The notes under the pieces: model-generated
Told to the model about the DNA's origin: nothing
Seen by the model: only the letters and a program-made list of their open reading frames with translations
The model's database searches: none
Shown: positions 1 through 8,864 of the stretch, piece after piece
Position numbering within the stretch: the stretch's first letter is position 1
How the letters are laid out: each line of letters opens with the position of its first letter
Assembly (NCBI GenBank): GCA_944320135.1
Contig: CALUGI010000007.1
Location: 33,776 to 97,775 of the forward strand
Source: an uncultured Phocaeicola sp.
GTDB taxonomy: Bacteria; Bacteroidota; Bacteroidia; Bacteroidales; Bacteroidaceae
Direction of reading: 5' to 3'
DNA length: 64,000 nucleotides
Program-made: the position numbers and the translations under genes

Positions 1-3000
1 GCAACCAATGGGGCGTGGAAGACGACGTATATTGTGCCGGGAATGATAAAGTCTTTGATTTTCTGGAAGGCGTGTTCGATGAAATAATGCCTCTTTTCCC
101 TGGGAAATACATACATATCGGGGGGGATGAGTGTCCTAAAGTCCGTTGGGAACATTGCAGGAAATGCCTGAAACGGATGAAGGAGGAACATTTGAAAGAT
201 TCTCGCGAACTGCAGAGCTATTTTATACATCGTGTGGAGGCTATGGTGTTGAAGCATGGGAAGGCGATGGTCGGTTGGGATGAGATTCTGGAGGGCGGAT
301 TGGCGCCTTCCGCCACTGTGATGTCCTGGACGGGCGAGGAAGGAGGCATTGTTGCCGCCAATATGGGGCACGATGTCATTATGACTCCCCTTCAGTACGC
401 TTATTACGATTATAACGGACAAGGCGCGCCGGAGGTGGAGCCTGTTGCGATAGGATATGGCATTTCTTTGGAGAAAGCGTATTCTTTTGAACCGGTTTCC
501 GACAGGATAGCAGAGGACAAAAGGCATCACATCCTTGGAGCTCAGGCGAATCTATGGACTGAATATTCGCCGACTCCCGAACATACGGAGTATCTGCTGT
601 ATCCGCGTCTGTTGGCTATGGCGGAGCTTATATGGACTCCGAAATCCCGAAAGGACTACAAGTCTTTTGTCCGCAGAATGGAGAATATGCTTTTGCGGCT
701 GGACGCATACAATGTGAATTACCATATACCGTTGCCCGAAGGACCTGTGGCTGATTATATGGCTGTGACGGATAAAATATCTTTGTCGTTCCATAACAGC
801 CGCAACCTTGATATGGTATATACGTTGGACGGAACTGTGCCTTCCGCTGATTCCGAAGTCTATTCAGGGCCATTGTCGTTTACCGATGATGCCGTGTTGA
901 AGATTGCGACGCGTCTGCCTTCCGGAAAGCTGAGCCGCACAAGGACAGTGACTGTCAGGAAGGAGAAAATGCGCCCGGCTTTCCCGGAATCGGAGAAAAT
1001 GCGTCCGGGAGCCGAAATGCTTCGTGCGTCAGGAAAGTTCTATTATGTGACCGACTTGCTGGATGCCGGATGGAGCAATCCGGAAATTGTCATGGACTTC
1101 AATCAGAATGTTCCGCCTGAATCGGACGGGGCTTTCCTTTATCGCGGGTATTTTGAAGTGCCGGAGGATGGCGTTTATTGCTTTACGACTGAAATGGATC
1201 AGCTGAAGATTGACGGCGAGCTGCTGATAAGCAATAGCGGCAAACTCGTCCGGCATTCTGTAAGCCGCAAGACGATTGCATTGGAAAAAGGGCTTCATGC
1301 TTTCGAACTTGTATATATCAATTCCAATATCGGAGGGTTCCATCGTTATTGGAACAATCGCGGTTTCCGGTTTGTCGATGAAAAAGGGAAACTGACGTGT
1401 CCGAAATTGTATCATGCGGAAGAAGAGTATTACGTAAAACACCTCCGCTTTCCGGTTGGAACGCCGTTGGATTGTAAAGTAAACATGGCGGCCCGTCTGG
1501 TTCCCACGCCGGGACAGTTGCAGTGGCAGAAGATGGAGCTGACCGCTTTCCTGCATTTCGGCATAAACACCTTTACTGGGGAAGAGTGGGGAAGCGGCAA
1601 GGAAGACCCTGCCCTGTTCAATCCTTCGGCACTGGATGCCGGACAATGGGTGCGTACATTGAAGAATGCAGGCTTCAGGATGGTGATTCTGACCGCAAAG
1701 CATCATGACGGCTTCTGTCTGTGGCAGACGAAGACAACGTCTCATTCCGTGGCCTCTTCTCCTTGGAAGAACGGAAAAGGAGATGTCGTGAAGGAGCTTC
1801 GCGAGGCATGTGAGAGATATGGCATGAAGTTCGGCGTCTATCTTTCTCCGTGGGACAGAAACGCGGCTTGCTATGGAGATTCTCCAAAGTACAATGACTT
1901 CTTTGTCAGACAATTGACGGAATTGCTTACGAACTACGGGAAGGTGGACGAAGTGTGGTTTGACGGAGCCAACGGGGAAGGGCCGAACGGGAAGAAGCAA
2001 ATCTATGATTGGGACGCATTCTTCAAGACGGTACGCCGTCTGCAGCCGGATGCAGTTACGGCCATAATGGGCGATGATGTCCGTTGGGTAGGCAATGAGA
2101 AGGGAATAGGCCGTGAAACTGAGTGGAGCGCTACCGTCCGCACTCCGAGCGTTTACAGCCGCGCTTCTGAAAACAATAAGCGTTTGGGCATTTCAAGCAC
2201 TTCGCCGGATTTGGGGAGCAGGGACATGCTGGCCAAGGCGAACGAACTGTTCTGGTATCCTTCTGAAGTGGATGTGTCTATCCGTCCGGGGTGGTTTTAT
2301 CATAAAGAGCAGGATTCACAGGTAAAGTCCTTGAAGCATCTGATGGAAATCTATTATCAGTCGGTCGGATACAATTCGGTGCTGCTGCTCAATATTCCGC
2401 CGGACAAGCGGGGACTGATCAGCGAGGTTGATGTTGCCCGTCTGAAAGAGTTTGCGGACTACAGGGAACGTGTATTCGCTTCCGATAAGATCGTTGGCGG
2501 AGACGATATGTGGCGTGCTGCGCCTCAAAGCAGCAAGACTTATCAGTTGAAAGGGAATTCCTCGGTTAATCTTGTCATGTTGCAGGAGGATGTGGCCAGA
2601 GGGCAGCGCGTGGAGAAGTTTACGGTCGAGGCTCTGACCCCGCAAGGTTGGCAGACGGTCGGACATGGAACTACCGTGGGCTATAAAAGGTTGTTGCGTA
2701 TTCCGGAGGTGAAGGCTTCTGCAATCAGGATAACTGTTGACGAATGCCGTTTGGAGGCTGACATTTGTCGGATTGGCGTTTATTATGCTCCTCCGTTGGC
2801 AGATGAGGATGCTTCGGTCGGAACTGCCGTCTTTTTGCCGAAAGACAATTGGGTGACGCTTGCTTCTTCTCCTTTGACGGTCGATTTGGGTCGCCGGACG
2901 GAACTGGCCGGGTTCGTGTATTCTCCGTCCGGTTCGGGTGCCGGACCCGCATTCCGTTACAGGTTCCTGATAAGTGACGACGCCCGTTCATGGACGGAAG

Positions 3001-3158
3001 TGCCTGCAAGCGGAGAGTTCAGCAATATTGTCAACAATCCGATACCGCAGATTGTCCGTTTTAGCGGGAAAGTGTCCGCACGGTATGTCAGGATTGAGGC
3101 GGAGACTCAGGAAGGGAAGCCTGCCCGGATTCTGACGGGCGAATTTAATCTGATTTGA
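1..3158 (+). CDS. GH20 beta-N-acetylhexosaminidase fused to GH29 alpha-L-fucosidase (5' end missing)
   Basis: The reading frame is open to the left edge (frame begins at base 3 with NQWGVEDDVYCAGN), so the start and most of the GH20 N-terminus lie outside. Numbering from the GTG at 15, the GH20 core covers about 1-240 with the catalytic Asp-Glu pair in HIGGDE (D38/E39). A chitobiase C-terminal-like domain follows (about 250-325), then a PA14-like region (about 345-460) and a GH29 domain (about 495-830) with candidate nucleophile D650 in VWFDGAN. Two F5/8-type carbohydrate-binding regions (about 845-945 and 955-1047) end the protein. The family chemistry is release of terminal GlcNAc/GalNAc and of alpha-fucose, so one polypeptide could trim a fucosylated HexNAc epitope. 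It lies just upstream of the PUL sensor gene and is followed by its own terminator. Export is expected but the signal peptide is off the window. Domain calls are firm; substrate is inferred. Confidence 0.9.
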   Translation, partial: NQWGVEDDVYCAGNDKVFDFLEGVFDEIMPLFPGKYIHIGGDECPKVRWEHCRKCLKRMKEEHLKDSRELQSYFIHRVEAMVLKHGKAMVGWDEILEGGLAPSATVMSWTGEEGGIVAANMGHDVIMTPLQYAYYDYNGQGAPEVEPVAIGYGISLEKAYSFEPVSDRIAEDKRHHILGAQANLWTEYSPTPEHTEYLLYPRLLAMAELIWTPKSRKDYKSFVRRMENMLLRLDAYNVNYHIPLPEGPVADYMAVTDKISLSFHNSRNLDMVYTLDGTVPSADSEVYSGPLSFTDDAVLKIATRLPSGKLSRTRTVTVRKEKMRPAFPESEKMRPGAEMLRASGKFYYVTDLLDAGWSNPEIVMDFNQNVPPESDGAFLYRGYFEVPEDGVYCFTTEMDQLKIDGELLISNSGKLVRHSVSRKTIALEKGLHAFELVYINSNIGGFHRYWNNRGFRFVDEKGKLTCPKLYHAEEEYYVKHLRFPVGTPLDCKVNMAARLVPTPGQLQWQKMELTAFLHFGINTFTGEEWGSGKEDPALFNPSALDAGQWVRTLKNAGFRMVILTAKHHDGFCLWQTKTTSHSVASSPWKNGKGDVVKELREACERYGMKFGVYLSPWDRNAACYGDSPKYNDFFVRQLTELLTNYGKVDEVWFDGANGEGPNGKKQIYDWDAFFKTVRRLQPDAVTAIMGDDVRWVGNEKGIGRETEWSATVRTPSVYSRASENNKRLGISSTSPDLGSRDMLAKANELFWYPSEVDVSIRPGWFYHKEQDSQVKSLKHLMEIYYQSVGYNSVLLLNIPPDKRGLISEVDVARLKEFADYRERVFASDKIVGGDDMWRAAPQSSKTYQLKGNSSVNLVMLQEDVARGQRVEKFTVEALTPQGWQTVGHGTTVGYKRLLRIPEVKASAIRITVDECRLEADICRIGVYYAPPLADEDASVGTAVFLPKDNWVTLASSPLTVDLGRRTELAGFVYSPSGSGAGPAFRYRFLISDDARSWTEVPASGEFSNIVNNPIPQIVRFSGKVSARYVRIEAETQEGKPARILTGEFNLI

Positions 3159-3160
3159 AA

Positions 3161-3238
3161 CCGTAGGGGCAGATCCGTGTGTCTGCCCGATAATGTCATG
3201 CCAATTGATCCGGGCGGACACACGGGGCCGCCCTACGG
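3161..3238. repeat. Imperfect intergenic inverted repeat (GTAGGGGC family)
   Basis: Arms at 3161-3189 and 3211-3238 are reverse complements with a few mismatches around a loop of about 21 nt. Both ends read CCGTAGGG. It begins two bases after the GH20-GH29 stop codon. The same outer motif appears in the repeat at 8615-8690, so the two look like copies of one dispersed element. Confidence 0.7.
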
Positions 3239-3286
3239 GCAATAACATATCGAAAGAAATGGCATTTTAAATGGAAGATCTGTGGA

Positions 3287-3330
3287 ACAAGCGTTCGTTT
3301 AATTGGAGCGAACGCTTGTCTTTTCCTTTT
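3287..3330 (+). terminator. Rho-independent terminator after the GH20-GH29 gene
   Basis: A perfect 11-bp stem (ACAAGCGTTCG at 3287-3297, complement at 3309-3319) with an 11-nt loop is followed by a T-rich tract (about 3320-3333). This is a classical terminator for the upstream gene and insulates the regulator gene that follows. Confidence 0.75.
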
Positions 3331-3336
3331 TTTGTG

Positions 3337-3344
3337 TAATTTTG
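3337..3344 (+). promoter_or_regulatory. Candidate -7 box of the hybrid sensor gene
   Basis: TAATTTTG matches the Bacteroidota -7 consensus TAnnTTTG. A CTTG at 3315-3318, 18 nt upstream, could be the -33 box, though it overlaps the terminator arm. Transcription would start near 3350, about 20 nt before the ATG at 3369. Confidence 0.4.
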
Positions 3345-3368
3345 TCTTGTCTTTGTAAACCTCAGTTT

Positions 3369-6300
3369 ATGGAATACCGGTATTATATTTGTTTGTCTTA
3401 TTGTATGCGCTTTCTGTTGGGAGCCGTTCTTTCTGTGCCTTCACTGCTCTCTGCTCAGGACATTTCGTTCAAGCAGTTGTCTACGAATGACGGACTTTCC
3501 CAGTTCTCGGTGTATGCCTTGCATAAGGATGAGCTTGGTCGGATATGGATTGGCACGCGTGACGGGCTGAACGTGTATGACGGCAATGAAATCCGGTATT
3601 ATAGGCCTGACAGGAATGACCCGCATTCCATCGTGGGCAGTACGGTGCGGAACATTTGCGGTGACGGCAAAGGAACGTTATATGTACAGACTTCGGTCGG
3701 ATTCTGTACGTTCGACATGCGTTCGGAGAAGTTTTATACAGTCCACAAAGGGGGCGGAGTCTATACCGTGACTTATGGAGCCGATACGCTTTTTGCCGGC
3801 GGCGACTGGAAGGTGAATTATTATGACACTCGCACTCGTAAGCTGAAGCCTTATTGTTCGTTGGACGTGCGCCTGCAGATTGTGTCGTTGCTGAAAGGCA
3901 GTGACGGCAGGCTGTGGATTGGGACACGTAAGGGCTTATATTATCTTCAAGCGGGAAGCCGTACTCCTGTATGCGTACTGCCCGATGTGTATGCTTTTAA
4001 GTTATATGAAGATTTGTCCGGTGGGGTATGGGTATGTACATGGACCGACGGACTTTTCTGTTTGTCGGATGCCGGAACAGTCCGTTATGCAGAGAACGGA
4101 AAGAACGGTTTGTCGTCCAATTCGGTGCGCGACTGCTGTGAAGACAATCAGGGGAATCTGTGGATTGCCACTTTCAGCGGTCTGGACAAGTTGGACAAGG
4201 CCACAGGAAGATTCACATATTATCGTCCTTCCGGTATGCCGGGAAGTCTGAGCAATTCGTCCGTGTATTGTATCATGAAGGACCATCAGGGCACTCTTTG
4301 GGTGGGAACCTATTTCGGAGGGGTGAACTATTTCAATCCGGACTATGAGATTTATTCTTATTATTATCCGAGCAGTCATGAAGGGAGGGGGCTGGGCTAT
4401 CCCGTCATAGGCTGTATGACGGAGGACCGGAGGGGAAACCTTTGGATAGGAACCGAAGGAGGCGGACTGACTTTCTATGACCGTCGGCGGAAGACATTCA
4501 AATGGTACAAGCACGGGAAGGAAGAAAACTCTTTGTCGCATAACAATATCAAGTCGTTGTATTACGATCCGCAGGAAGATGTGCTCTGGATAGGCACGCA
4601 TCTGGAAGGGTTGAACCGACTGGATATAAGGACGGACCGTATCCGTCGCTACCGTATGCCTGACGGATTGAGTGAGAATCTGTCCAATGTGATATTGGAT
4701 ATTGTTCCGTATGGAGAGGAACTGCTGGTCGCTTCTTTTGATGGGGTGTTCCGCTTCAGTCCGGAAACCGGACGGTTCTCGAAACTGCTTGATCTGTTCT
4801 GTAATTGTCTGTTCATCGATTCGCAGGGTCTCTTGTGGATTGCAGTGGAAGGGTATGGTGTCTATTCCTATAGTTTCGATACGGGGGAATTGATGGGATA
4901 CGACCATTCCGGAGGAAAGAATTCCGTCAGTGCGGGTAAGGTGACCGCCATTGTGGAAGACAGGCATCACAATGTCTGGTTCTCGACATCCGATTCCGGC
5001 ATTGATGTGTATTATCGTGAAACGGGTACATTCGGACATTTCAATACCCGGAACAGCGGTTTGGGCAGCGATTGTGTGTATGCACTTATGGAGTCGCTGG
5101 AAGGCAAGCTGCTGCTGACCACGAACCGGGGCTTTACGGTTTTCGATTACTATACGGGAACGTTCCGTAATTATAATGCGGCGAATGGATTTCCTGTCAT
5201 CACCTTGAACGAGAATTCTCTGTATCAATGCAGGGACGGTGAAATCTTTCTGGGAGGTGTGACGGGAATGATTTCGTTTGCCGAAGCGAGTCTGGACATT
5301 CCCTCCAAGTCTTATAACATCATTCCGACAAAACTGCGGGTCAACGGCAGGGAAGTGAATGTGGGTGACGATACGGGCATTCTGGAATCTTCTTTATACG
5401 ATGTGCCTTCCATCACTTTGGGAAGTGACTGCTCCGTGTTCAGTGTGGAGTTTGCCGCCACTAATTATATAGTGGCCAACAGGAATGAACTGGTATACAA
5501 GCTGGAGGGCTTTTCCAAAGAATGGACACGGATGCACGGACAGAATACGGTTACCTATACGAATATTCCTGCCGGTGATTATACGCTGATTGTCAAGGTG
5601 TCCGGGGAAAATTACGTATATCAGTCGGAGTGTCGCATGGGGATAACCGTTCTTCCTCCGTTCTACAAGACAGTATGGGCTTATTTGATCTATCTGCTCA
5701 TTGCAGGCATTATCCTTTTTTATGTGGTGAAGGCGTACAATGCCCGCATCCGGTTGAGCGAATCGTTGAAGTACGAGCAGCAACATATCCGTGACGTAGA
5801 AGAACTGAATCAGTCGAAACTGCGTTTCTTTACCAATATCTCGCATGAGTTCCGCACACCGCTGACAATCATCGTCGGACAGGTTGAAATGTTGCTGAAG
5901 GGGCAATCCTTTTCTCCGTCTGTTTACAATAAATTGTTGAACGTTTATAAGAACGGCGTTCAGTTGCGTGAACTGGTCAATGAATTGCTGGACTTCCGGA
6001 AGCAGGAACAGGGGCATATGAAGATAAAGGTCTGGAAGCATGACATCGTCAGGTTCTTGTATGAGAACTATCTTCTGTACACGGAATACGCCGCCACTCT
6101 TGGCGTGCATTTCCATTTCGAGAAGGACACGGAGGCGTTGGAGGTCTGGTATGATTCCCGTCAGTTGCAGAAAGTGGTGAACAATCTGTTGTCGAACGCT
6201 TTCAAGTATACTCCCAAAGGAGGGGATATATGGCTGAAAGTGTCCAGATTGGGAACGGAAGCGGTCATAGAGGTCCGCGATACAGGCAAGGGCATAGCTC

Positions 6301-7403
6301 GTGAAGATATAAAGAAAATTTTCGAAAGGTTCTATCAGAGTGGGGATGAGAAGGGAAGTCTTCCGGGGACAGGCATCGGACTCGCCTTGAGCAAGGGCAT
6401 CATCGAGCTGCATAAGGGACGGATTGAAGTCTCCAGCCGTATGGGTGAGGGGACGGCGTTTACCGTTTATCTGAAATTAGGAAAAGAACATTTCACGGAA
6501 GATCAGCTCGTTGATGATGGCGTGACGGACGGAGAAAGTTTGGATGTCTCCCCTGTGGCGGCCCGACTGGAACCGGAGGGAGAACCTTTGGCGGAAGACG
6601 CTTTCAGCGGTGTCAAAGGGGCAAGGATGCTGGTGGTTGAAGACAACGCTTCGTTGAGGGAGATGCTGGTCGGACTGTTCGCTCCGTTTTATGAGGTCGT
6701 TGTTGCCGGAGACGGGAACGAGGGCCTGGACAAGGCAAGGGAAATTCTTCCCGACATTATAGTGAGCGACATCATGATGCCCGGAATGTCGGGAATAGAG
6801 CTTTGCAGGGAGATAAAGTCCAAGTTTGAGACGTGTCATATTCCGGTGGTTCTGCTTACGGCGCGCACTGCTGTCGAACATACGATTGAAGGTTTGCGTA
6901 TCGGTGCTGATGACTACATCACGAAGCCGTTCAATGTAAGTCTGTTGGTGGCGCGGTGCAACAATCTGGTGAACAGCCGCAGGGTGTTGCAGGAGAAGTT
7001 CAGCAAGCAGCCTCAGGCGCAGGTGCAGATGCTGGCCACCAATCCGCTGGACAAGGATTTGCTTGACCGGACGGTTGCGCTCGTCGAGCGGAATCTGGAC
7101 AATTCGGAATACTCCTTGTCCGATTTGATTAAGGAACTTTATATTTCGCGGACCAATTTCTTCAACAAGATAAAGGCCATTACGGGGCAGACTCCGAACG
7201 AGCTTATCCTTACCATCCGTCTGAAGAAGGCTGCCCTGTTATTGAAGCAGGAGCCGAATCTGTCCGTTTCCGAGGTGTCCGACCGGACAGGATTCAGCTC
7301 CCAACGTTATTTCAGCCGTTGTTTCAAGGAAAAGTATGGCATCAGTCCCCTGTATTACCGTTCCGGTGGAAAAGGGGAAGAGAAGGACGATGCCGAAGAA
7401 TGA
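3369..7403 (+). CDS. Hybrid two-component system sensor/regulator (HTCS) of the PUL
   Basis: One-protein signal transduction: a periplasmic glycan-sensing part and a cytoplasmic kinase, receiver and DNA-binding part. A signal-like segment ends at LLSAQ. Repeated WIGT/LWIG two-component propeller blades fill roughly residues 35-680, followed by a Y_Y_Y domain and one membrane span (WAYLIYLLIAGIILFYVV). The HisKA box is SHEFRTPL (His codon 5844-5846). An ATPase domain shows the N box NNLLSNAFKYTP and GTGIGLAL. The receiver has phospho-acceptor Asp in VSDIMMPG (codon 6768-6770) and Lys in ITKPFN. An AraC-type helix-turn-helix pair ends the protein. The frame is open to a TTG at 3303, but ATG 3369 (or 3405, nearer the hydrophobic segment) is a better start. 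It probably controls the adjacent susCD operon. Its stop abuts the convergent hydrolase stop with one base between. Confidence 0.93.
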   Translation: MEYRYYICLSYCMRFLLGAVLSVPSLLSAQDISFKQLSTNDGLSQFSVYALHKDELGRIWIGTRDGLNVYDGNEIRYYRPDRNDPHSIVGSTVRNICGDGKGTLYVQTSVGFCTFDMRSEKFYTVHKGGGVYTVTYGADTLFAGGDWKVNYYDTRTRKLKPYCSLDVRLQIVSLLKGSDGRLWIGTRKGLYYLQAGSRTPVCVLPDVYAFKLYEDLSGGVWVCTWTDGLFCLSDAGTVRYAENGKNGLSSNSVRDCCEDNQGNLWIATFSGLDKLDKATGRFTYYRPSGMPGSLSNSSVYCIMKDHQGTLWVGTYFGGVNYFNPDYEIYSYYYPSSHEGRGLGYPVIGCMTEDRRGNLWIGTEGGGLTFYDRRRKTFKWYKHGKEENSLSHNNIKSLYYDPQEDVLWIGTHLEGLNRLDIRTDRIRRYRMPDGLSENLSNVILDIVPYGEELLVASFDGVFRFSPETGRFSKLLDLFCNCLFIDSQGLLWIAVEGYGVYSYSFDTGELMGYDHSGGKNSVSAGKVTAIVEDRHHNVWFSTSDSGIDVYYRETGTFGHFNTRNSGLGSDCVYALMESLEGKLLLTTNRGFTVFDYYTGTFRNYNAANGFPVITLNENSLYQCRDGEIFLGGVTGMISFAEASLDIPSKSYNIIPTKLRVNGREVNVGDDTGILESSLYDVPSITLGSDCSVFSVEFAATNYIVANRNELVYKLEGFSKEWTRMHGQNTVTYTNIPAGDYTLIVKVSGENYVYQSECRMGITVLPPFYKTVWAYLIYLLIAGIILFYVVKAYNARIRLSESLKYEQQHIRDVEELNQSKLRFFTNISHEFRTPLTIIVGQVEMLLKGQSFSPSVYNKLLNVYKNGVQLRELVNELLDFRKQEQGHMKIKVWKHDIVRFLYENYLLYTEYAATLGVHFHFEKDTEALEVWYDSRQLQKVVNNLLSNAFKYTPKGGDIWLKVSRLGTEAVIEVRDTGKGIAREDIKKIFERFYQSGDEKGSLPGTGIGLALSKGIIELHKGRIEVSSRMGEGTAFTVYLKLGKEHFTEDQLVDDGVTDGESLDVSPVAARLEPEGEPLAEDAFSGVKGARMLVVEDNASLREMLVGLFAPFYEVVVAGDGNEGLDKAREILPDIIVSDIMMPGMSGIELCREIKSKFETCHIPVVLLTARTAVEHTIEGLRIGADDYITKPFNVSLLVARCNNLVNSRRVLQEKFSKQPQAQVQMLATNPLDKDLLDRTVALVERNLDNSEYSLSDLIKELYISRTNFFNKIKAITGQTPNELILTIRLKKAALLLKQEPNLSVSEVSDRTGFSSQRYFSRCFKEKYGISPLYYRSGGKGEEKDDAEE

Positions 7404-7404
7404 T

Positions 7405-8538
7405 TCAGCGGATGGGGATGACCATGTTCCATGATTCCGTGGCGTTCTCGAACCCTCCGGGACCGTCCATCGTGGCGAAGAAGATGTAGGTGGGTTTCCC
7501 GTCTTCAAAGAAGATGAACGGGCGTTCCAGCTGTCCCTGCATTTCCACTTTCCCGTCTTCCCATTCCACGGTGCGCGAGTAGGCTTTCGGGTCTTTGTCC
7601 GGCTCCCAGTTGATTCCGTCTTTCGAGTGTGCCATCACGCCTCCGCCCCTTTCTCCAGTGAACTTGCCCACGTGGTCCTTGAAGATGGCATGGTAGCCCC
7701 TTTCGTCTTTCCAGAGAAACGGGTCTTCCGCTTCCCCTTGCCCGTCCACTTGGAAGATGGGCTTCTTGCCGTTGAGCACGGTGTAGGGGCCTTCAATCGA
7801 AGGAGCGTATGCCACTCCTAACGCCATGTCCGAATATTTTCCGTTCTCGGTATGGGCACGCCCCTTGAATATCATCATCACGGAGCCGTCCTCCTGGATG
7901 ATGGGTGACGGGTTGGAAGTCAGATAACTGTAAAATGTTTCCGGCTCGGTTTTCAGTATGGGTTCGTCCATGCGCTTCCACGGGCCGTAAGGCGAATCGG
8001 CCACCGCCAGCCCGATGCGTTTGTTCGCGCGTGCCACGATGCACCACGGGCTGTCGAGCGTAAGCTCGTCGTGTGTGGGGTCGGCAAACGGATGGGTGGA
8101 ACCCATGTAGATGAGATAGTACCTGCTGCCGTGCTTCAGTATGCGGGGATTGTGCGTGGAGCGTCCGTCCCAGTATTGCGCTCCGCGCGGCGGCAGGGCG
8201 ATGTCGCTGAAACGGTAGGGTCCTTGCGGAGTGTCGGACACGGCATGTACGATTTCGGAAGCCACCATCCATCCCGGATGGAAGGGCAGCGACTTGGGGA
8301 ATCTGGAAACGTATATATGGTATTTCCCGTCCTCTCCCTTTACGACAGAGCTTCCCCACACCCAGTAGCCCTCGGATTCGAAAGCCGGGGTTCTCGGTGC
8401 CTTGCCGAGACGGTGGAAGAGTTCGTTCGACGATTTCTGTTTCAGTTCCACTAAGTTGTCTATTTTCTGTGCTTGTCCGCCGATGGCGATGAAGATTGCA
8501 AGCCCGACAAGCAGGGCTTTCGTTCGTCTATTTTTCAT
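7405..8538 (-). CDS. Secreted five-bladed beta-propeller glycoside hydrolase (GH43/GH32-like superfamily)
   Basis: A 377-residue protein starting MKNRRTKALLVG with a signal peptide ending near GGQAQ. The body shows blade-like repeats typical of the GH43/GH32/GH62/GH117 fold superfamily: YHIYVSRFP, AVSDTPQGPY, GLAVADSPYGPW, GVAYAPSIEGPY, EDPFLWKDERGYHAIFKD and MAHSKDGINW. Acidic catalytic residues probably lie in AEDPFLW and QLERPF, but I cannot assign a CAZy family or linkage. The frame extends 8 codons upstream to 8562, but a -7 box covers that extension, so ATG 8538 is preferred. It is the last leftward gene of the PUL but has its own promoter and is separated from the susC operon by two hairpins. 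Location is periplasmic or surface. Confidence 0.75.
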   Translation of the reverse strand: MKNRRTKALLVGLAIFIAIGGQAQKIDNLVELKQKSSNELFHRLGKAPRTPAFESEGYWVWGSSVVKGEDGKYHIYVSRFPKSLPFHPGWMVASEIVHAVSDTPQGPYRFSDIALPPRGAQYWDGRSTHNPRILKHGSRYYLIYMGSTHPFADPTHDELTLDSPWCIVARANKRIGLAVADSPYGPWKRMDEPILKTEPETFYSYLTSNPSPIIQEDGSVMMIFKGRAHTENGKYSDMALGVAYAPSIEGPYTVLNGKKPIFQVDGQGEAEDPFLWKDERGYHAIFKDHVGKFTGERGGGVMAHSKDGINWEPDKDPKAYSRTVEWEDGKVEMQGQLERPFIFFEDGKPTYIFFATMDGPGGFENATESWNMVIPIR

Positions 8539-8542
8539 GTTG

Positions 8543-8550
8543 CAAAGATA
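8543..8550 (-). promoter_or_regulatory. -7 box just upstream of the beta-propeller hydrolase
   Basis: On the minus strand this reads TATCTTTG, a full match to TAnnTTTG, and ends only 4 nt before ATG 8538. If used, the mRNA would be leaderless or nearly so. No clear -33 TTTG is visible. Confidence 0.45.
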
Positions 8551-8614
8551 ATGTTTTTTCAATGTGCTGATTATGGCTCTTTCATTATTACTCTTACACC
8601 TGCATCATCAAATC

Positions 8615-8690
8615 GTAGGGGCGTATCGCATACGCCCGGAAACATCCGTGTCCGCGTGTGCGCATTCGGGCGTATGCGATACGCCCCTAC
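8615..8690. repeat. Perfect 24-bp intergenic inverted repeat (GTAGGGGC family)
   Basis: Arms at 8615-8638 and 8667-8690 are exact reverse complements around a 28-nt loop. Each arm is itself nearly palindromic (GCGTATCGCATACGC). Ends read GTAGGGGC/GCCCCTAC, as in the element at 3161-3238. It lies in the 326-nt spacer 8539-8864, which holds no gene I can support. Confidence 0.8.
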
Positions 8691-8765
8691 ACCAGTGACT
8701 GATGATACTTTAAATGAAAAAGCCGTGTGTGTTGATGCGTTGATGCGCGGAAATGGGTTGTGTTT

Positions 8766-8828
8766 GAAAACTTTCCGGCAAAATCTTTATTCGCGGGCGA
8801 AAAACAAAGATTTTGCCGGGAAGTTTTC
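8766..8828 (-). terminator. Long hairpin at the 3' end of the susC operon
   Basis: Arms at 8766-8788 and 8806-8828 pair over 23 bp with one mismatch around a 17-nt loop. It sits 36 nt beyond the stop codon of the DUF4955 gene, where the leftward operon should end. The T-run is weak, so it may be a 3'-stabilising hairpin rather than a true terminator. Confidence 0.55.
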
Positions 8829-8864
8829 ATGAAAACGCCGAGGGCTTTTCTGCCTGTCTTCGCC

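Noticed and set aside
4002-5228. 408-codon open frame antisense to the HTCS
   Set aside because: It is a shadow of the propeller repeats, with no signal peptide, ribosome-binding site or recognisable domain.
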